Assembly: GCA_003453215.1 (NCBI GenBank)
Contig: DMMB01000020.1
Location: forward strand, 4,022 to 19,139
Length of the DNA: 15,118 nt
Source: Oscillospiraceae bacterium
Lineage (GTDB): Bacteria; Bacillota; Clostridia; Oscillospirales; Ruminococcaceae
Direction: 5' to 3'
In this document: piece after piece, positions 14,561-15,118 of the stretch
Numbering within the stretch: position 1 is the first letter of the stretch
Layout: each line of letters begins with the position of its first letter
Notes under the pieces: generated by a model
Told to the model about the DNA's origin: nothing
What the model saw: only the letters and a program-made list of their open reading frames with translations
Database searches by the model: none
Made by a program: the position numbers and the translations under genes

Positions 14561-14570
14561 GCAGGCAGTC
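14561..14570 (+). repeat. Direct repeat GCAGGCAGTC, copy 1
   Basis: GCAGGCAGTC occurs here and again at 14936-14945. Copy 1 is preceded by AGGGAA and copy 2 by GGGGAATTGT, so a longer imperfect repeat is likely. The two copies bracket the central block of hairpins, as the ends of an inserted repeat unit might. Confidence 0.6.
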
Positions 14571-14579
14571 GCCTAACGG

Positions 14580-14605
14580 CGAGGGGGCACTTTTGCACCG
14601 CCTCG
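14580..14605 (+). repeat. Imperfect hairpin
   Basis: CGAGG (14580-14584) pairs with CCTCG (14601-14605), continued by GGG and CA pairing inward with two single-base bulges and a CTTT loop. No T-run follows. Confidence 0.6.
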
Positions 14606-14615
14606 TCGGGCGCAA

Positions 14616-14658
14616 CCTCCGCTTAAATCGGGCAGACCCTCCGTTACACTACGGGCAG
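14616..14658 (+). repeat. Degenerate tandem repeat of about 21 nt
   Basis: CCTCCGCTTAAATCGGGCAG (14616-14635) is followed after 2 nt by a similar 21-nt unit (14638-14658) with the same CCTCCG start and CGGGCAG end and one extra base. A third, more diverged unit with CTCCGCTACGG follows at about 14662-14673. Probably a degenerate local repeat. Confidence 0.6.
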
Positions 14659-14686
14659 CCCTCTCCGCTACGGTGCGTCCTCCTCT

Positions 14687-14714
14687 CCCCACAAGGTCTT
14701 GCGACCTTGCGGGG
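14687..14714. repeat. Hairpin with 12-nt arms
   Basis: CCCCACAAGGTC (14687-14698) and GACCTTGCGGGG (14703-14714) pair at 11 of 12 positions around a TTGC loop. ACCCC follows directly rather than a T-run. Confidence 0.8.
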
Positions 14715-14733
14715 ACCCCAAATTCCAAAAGCG

Positions 14734-14755
14734 TTTTAGGGCTGCCGCCCTAAAA
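14734..14755. repeat. Perfect 9-bp hairpin
   Basis: TTTTAGGGC (14734-14742) and GCCCTAAAA (14747-14755) with a TGCC loop. It carries A/T runs at both ends, so it could act as a weak bidirectional terminator. Confidence 0.8.
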
Positions 14756-14790
14756 ACCCACATCGCTTGGCTGCGCTGGATACGAATATT

Positions 14791-14814
14791 GATTTTCTGC
14801 GACAGCAGAAAATC
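14791..14814. repeat. Perfect 10-bp hairpin
   Basis: GATTTTCTGC (14791-14800) and GCAGAAAATC (14805-14814) with a GACA loop. AT-rich compared with its neighbours. Confidence 0.8.
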
Positions 14815-14910
14815 AAATCCGTACGGCGCGCAGATGCGCTCCAAAGGGATCTGAGATGCATTTTTATCGCTCCCGCGCTGGAGCGCAGAAGGGCGAACCA
14901 CCACCCCTGT

Positions 14911-14929
14911 CCCCTCCTCAAAGGAGGGG
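14911..14929. repeat. Perfect 8-bp hairpin
   Basis: CCCCTCCT (14911-14918) and AGGAGGGG (14922-14929) with a CAA loop. Translated across, it gives the Pro/Leu/Ser-Pro-Gln-Arg-Arg-Gly type peptides often seen in spurious ORFs from interspersed repeats. The second GCAGGCAGTC copy follows at 14936. Confidence 0.75.
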
Positions 14930-15036
14930 AATTGTGCAGGCAGTCTGCAAATACTTTTGGGTCGGCAGCCCTTTATGCTGCAAGCCCTTACTGCCGAGAC
15001 GAAAAAGCAGGATCAGCAGGAAGTGGGATAGACACT

Positions 15037-15061
15037 CCTCTCCCCCGCCGCGGGGGAGAGG
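15037..15061. repeat. Perfect 11-bp hairpin of a common interspersed-repeat type
   Basis: CCTCTCCCCCG (15037-15047) and CGGGGGAGAGG (15051-15061) with a CCG loop, followed by TAGGGTGAGGGGG. From memory this resembles dispersed repeats with a CCCTCACCCT-type flank found in many unrelated bacterial genomes; I could not check copies here. Confidence 0.75.
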
Positions 15062-15118
15062 TAGGGTGAGGGGGCCAATGCGCCTGCGGCACCCTATAAG
15101 CACCGTTTAGCCCACGCT

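Larger units (their letters stand above)
14531..15118. other. Gene-free, hairpin-rich intergenic mosaic
   Basis: These 588 nt after glgP hold no credible gene. Short open frames exist, but they run through the inverted repeats and lack convincing ribosome sites. The content is a succession of stem-loops and direct repeats listed separately. An additional 9-bp long-range pairing, TGCGCTCCA (14835-14843) with TGGAGCGCA (14879-14887), and a stem CGGCAG/CTGCCG (14963-14968 with 14991-14996) are present. No obvious glgP terminator with a T-run is seen in the first 100 nt. Confidence 0.75.

Noticed and set aside
14668..15110. Short open frames of 61-100 codons in the terminal intergenic region
   Set aside because: They run through inverted repeats, overlap on both strands, lack ribosome sites and yield Pro/Arg/Gly-rich peptides typical of repeat-derived spurious ORFs.
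14531..15118. Insertion sequence or MITE remnant
   Set aside because: No transposase fragment, terminal inverted repeats or clear target duplication could be identified; only the weaker direct-repeat observation is kept as a finding.

Overview
The window looks like a chromosomal segment of a GC-rich anaerobic Firmicute of the class Clostridia, probably a gut Oscillospirales/Ruminococcaceae relative of Faecalibacterium, Gemmiger or Subdoligranulum. This is inferred from AGGAGG-type ribosome sites, sigma-A-type promoters, the gene families present and the abundant GC-rich intergenic hairpins; no taxonomic marker gene is present. No phage, transposase, CRISPR, tRNA or rRNA is visible.

Layout. 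(1) trmK (53-730, minus) diverges from a five-gene plus-strand operon (944-5695). That operon encodes a small membrane-anchored coiled-coil protein, a membrane-anchored coiled-coil polysaccharide deacetylase, a short GntR regulator of the YtrA type, an ABC ATPase and a large ABC permease with a long non-membrane C-terminal half. A strong promoter (836-864) with a 28-nt imperfect dyad at the predicted transcription start precedes it, a plausible site for autoregulation. (2) A bidirectional terminator separates it from a convergent CaCA cation antiporter (5768-6805, minus). The antiporter leader holds a yybP-ykoY (manganese) riboswitch whose closing helix competes with an intrinsic terminator. 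(3) A minus-strand housekeeping series follows, in transcription order: zapA, a U32 peptidase-family protein, dut, a DUF1275 membrane protein, a nicotinamidase and maf. Several joints are tightly packed, and a tandem array of four perfect hairpins lies between nicotinamidase and maf. (4) Divergent from zapA is an orphan glycogen/maltodextrin phosphorylase gene (12140-14530, plus). (5) The last 588 nt carry no credible gene and are a mosaic of inverted and direct repeats.

How it fits together. The YtrA-type operon looks like an envelope-stress or antimicrobial-response export module in which cell-wall polysaccharide modification is co-regulated with an ABC system. The riboswitch identifies the antiporter as a likely manganese-responsive efflux protein. 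The minus-strand series combines nucleotide-pool hygiene (dut, maf), NAD salvage, division-ring assembly and a U32 protein, and looks mostly like constitutive housekeeping. The least explained parts are the coiled-coil/deacetylase/YtrA combination, the permease C-terminal domain, the insertion in the antiporter's first alpha repeat, and the hairpin-rich intergenic DNA.
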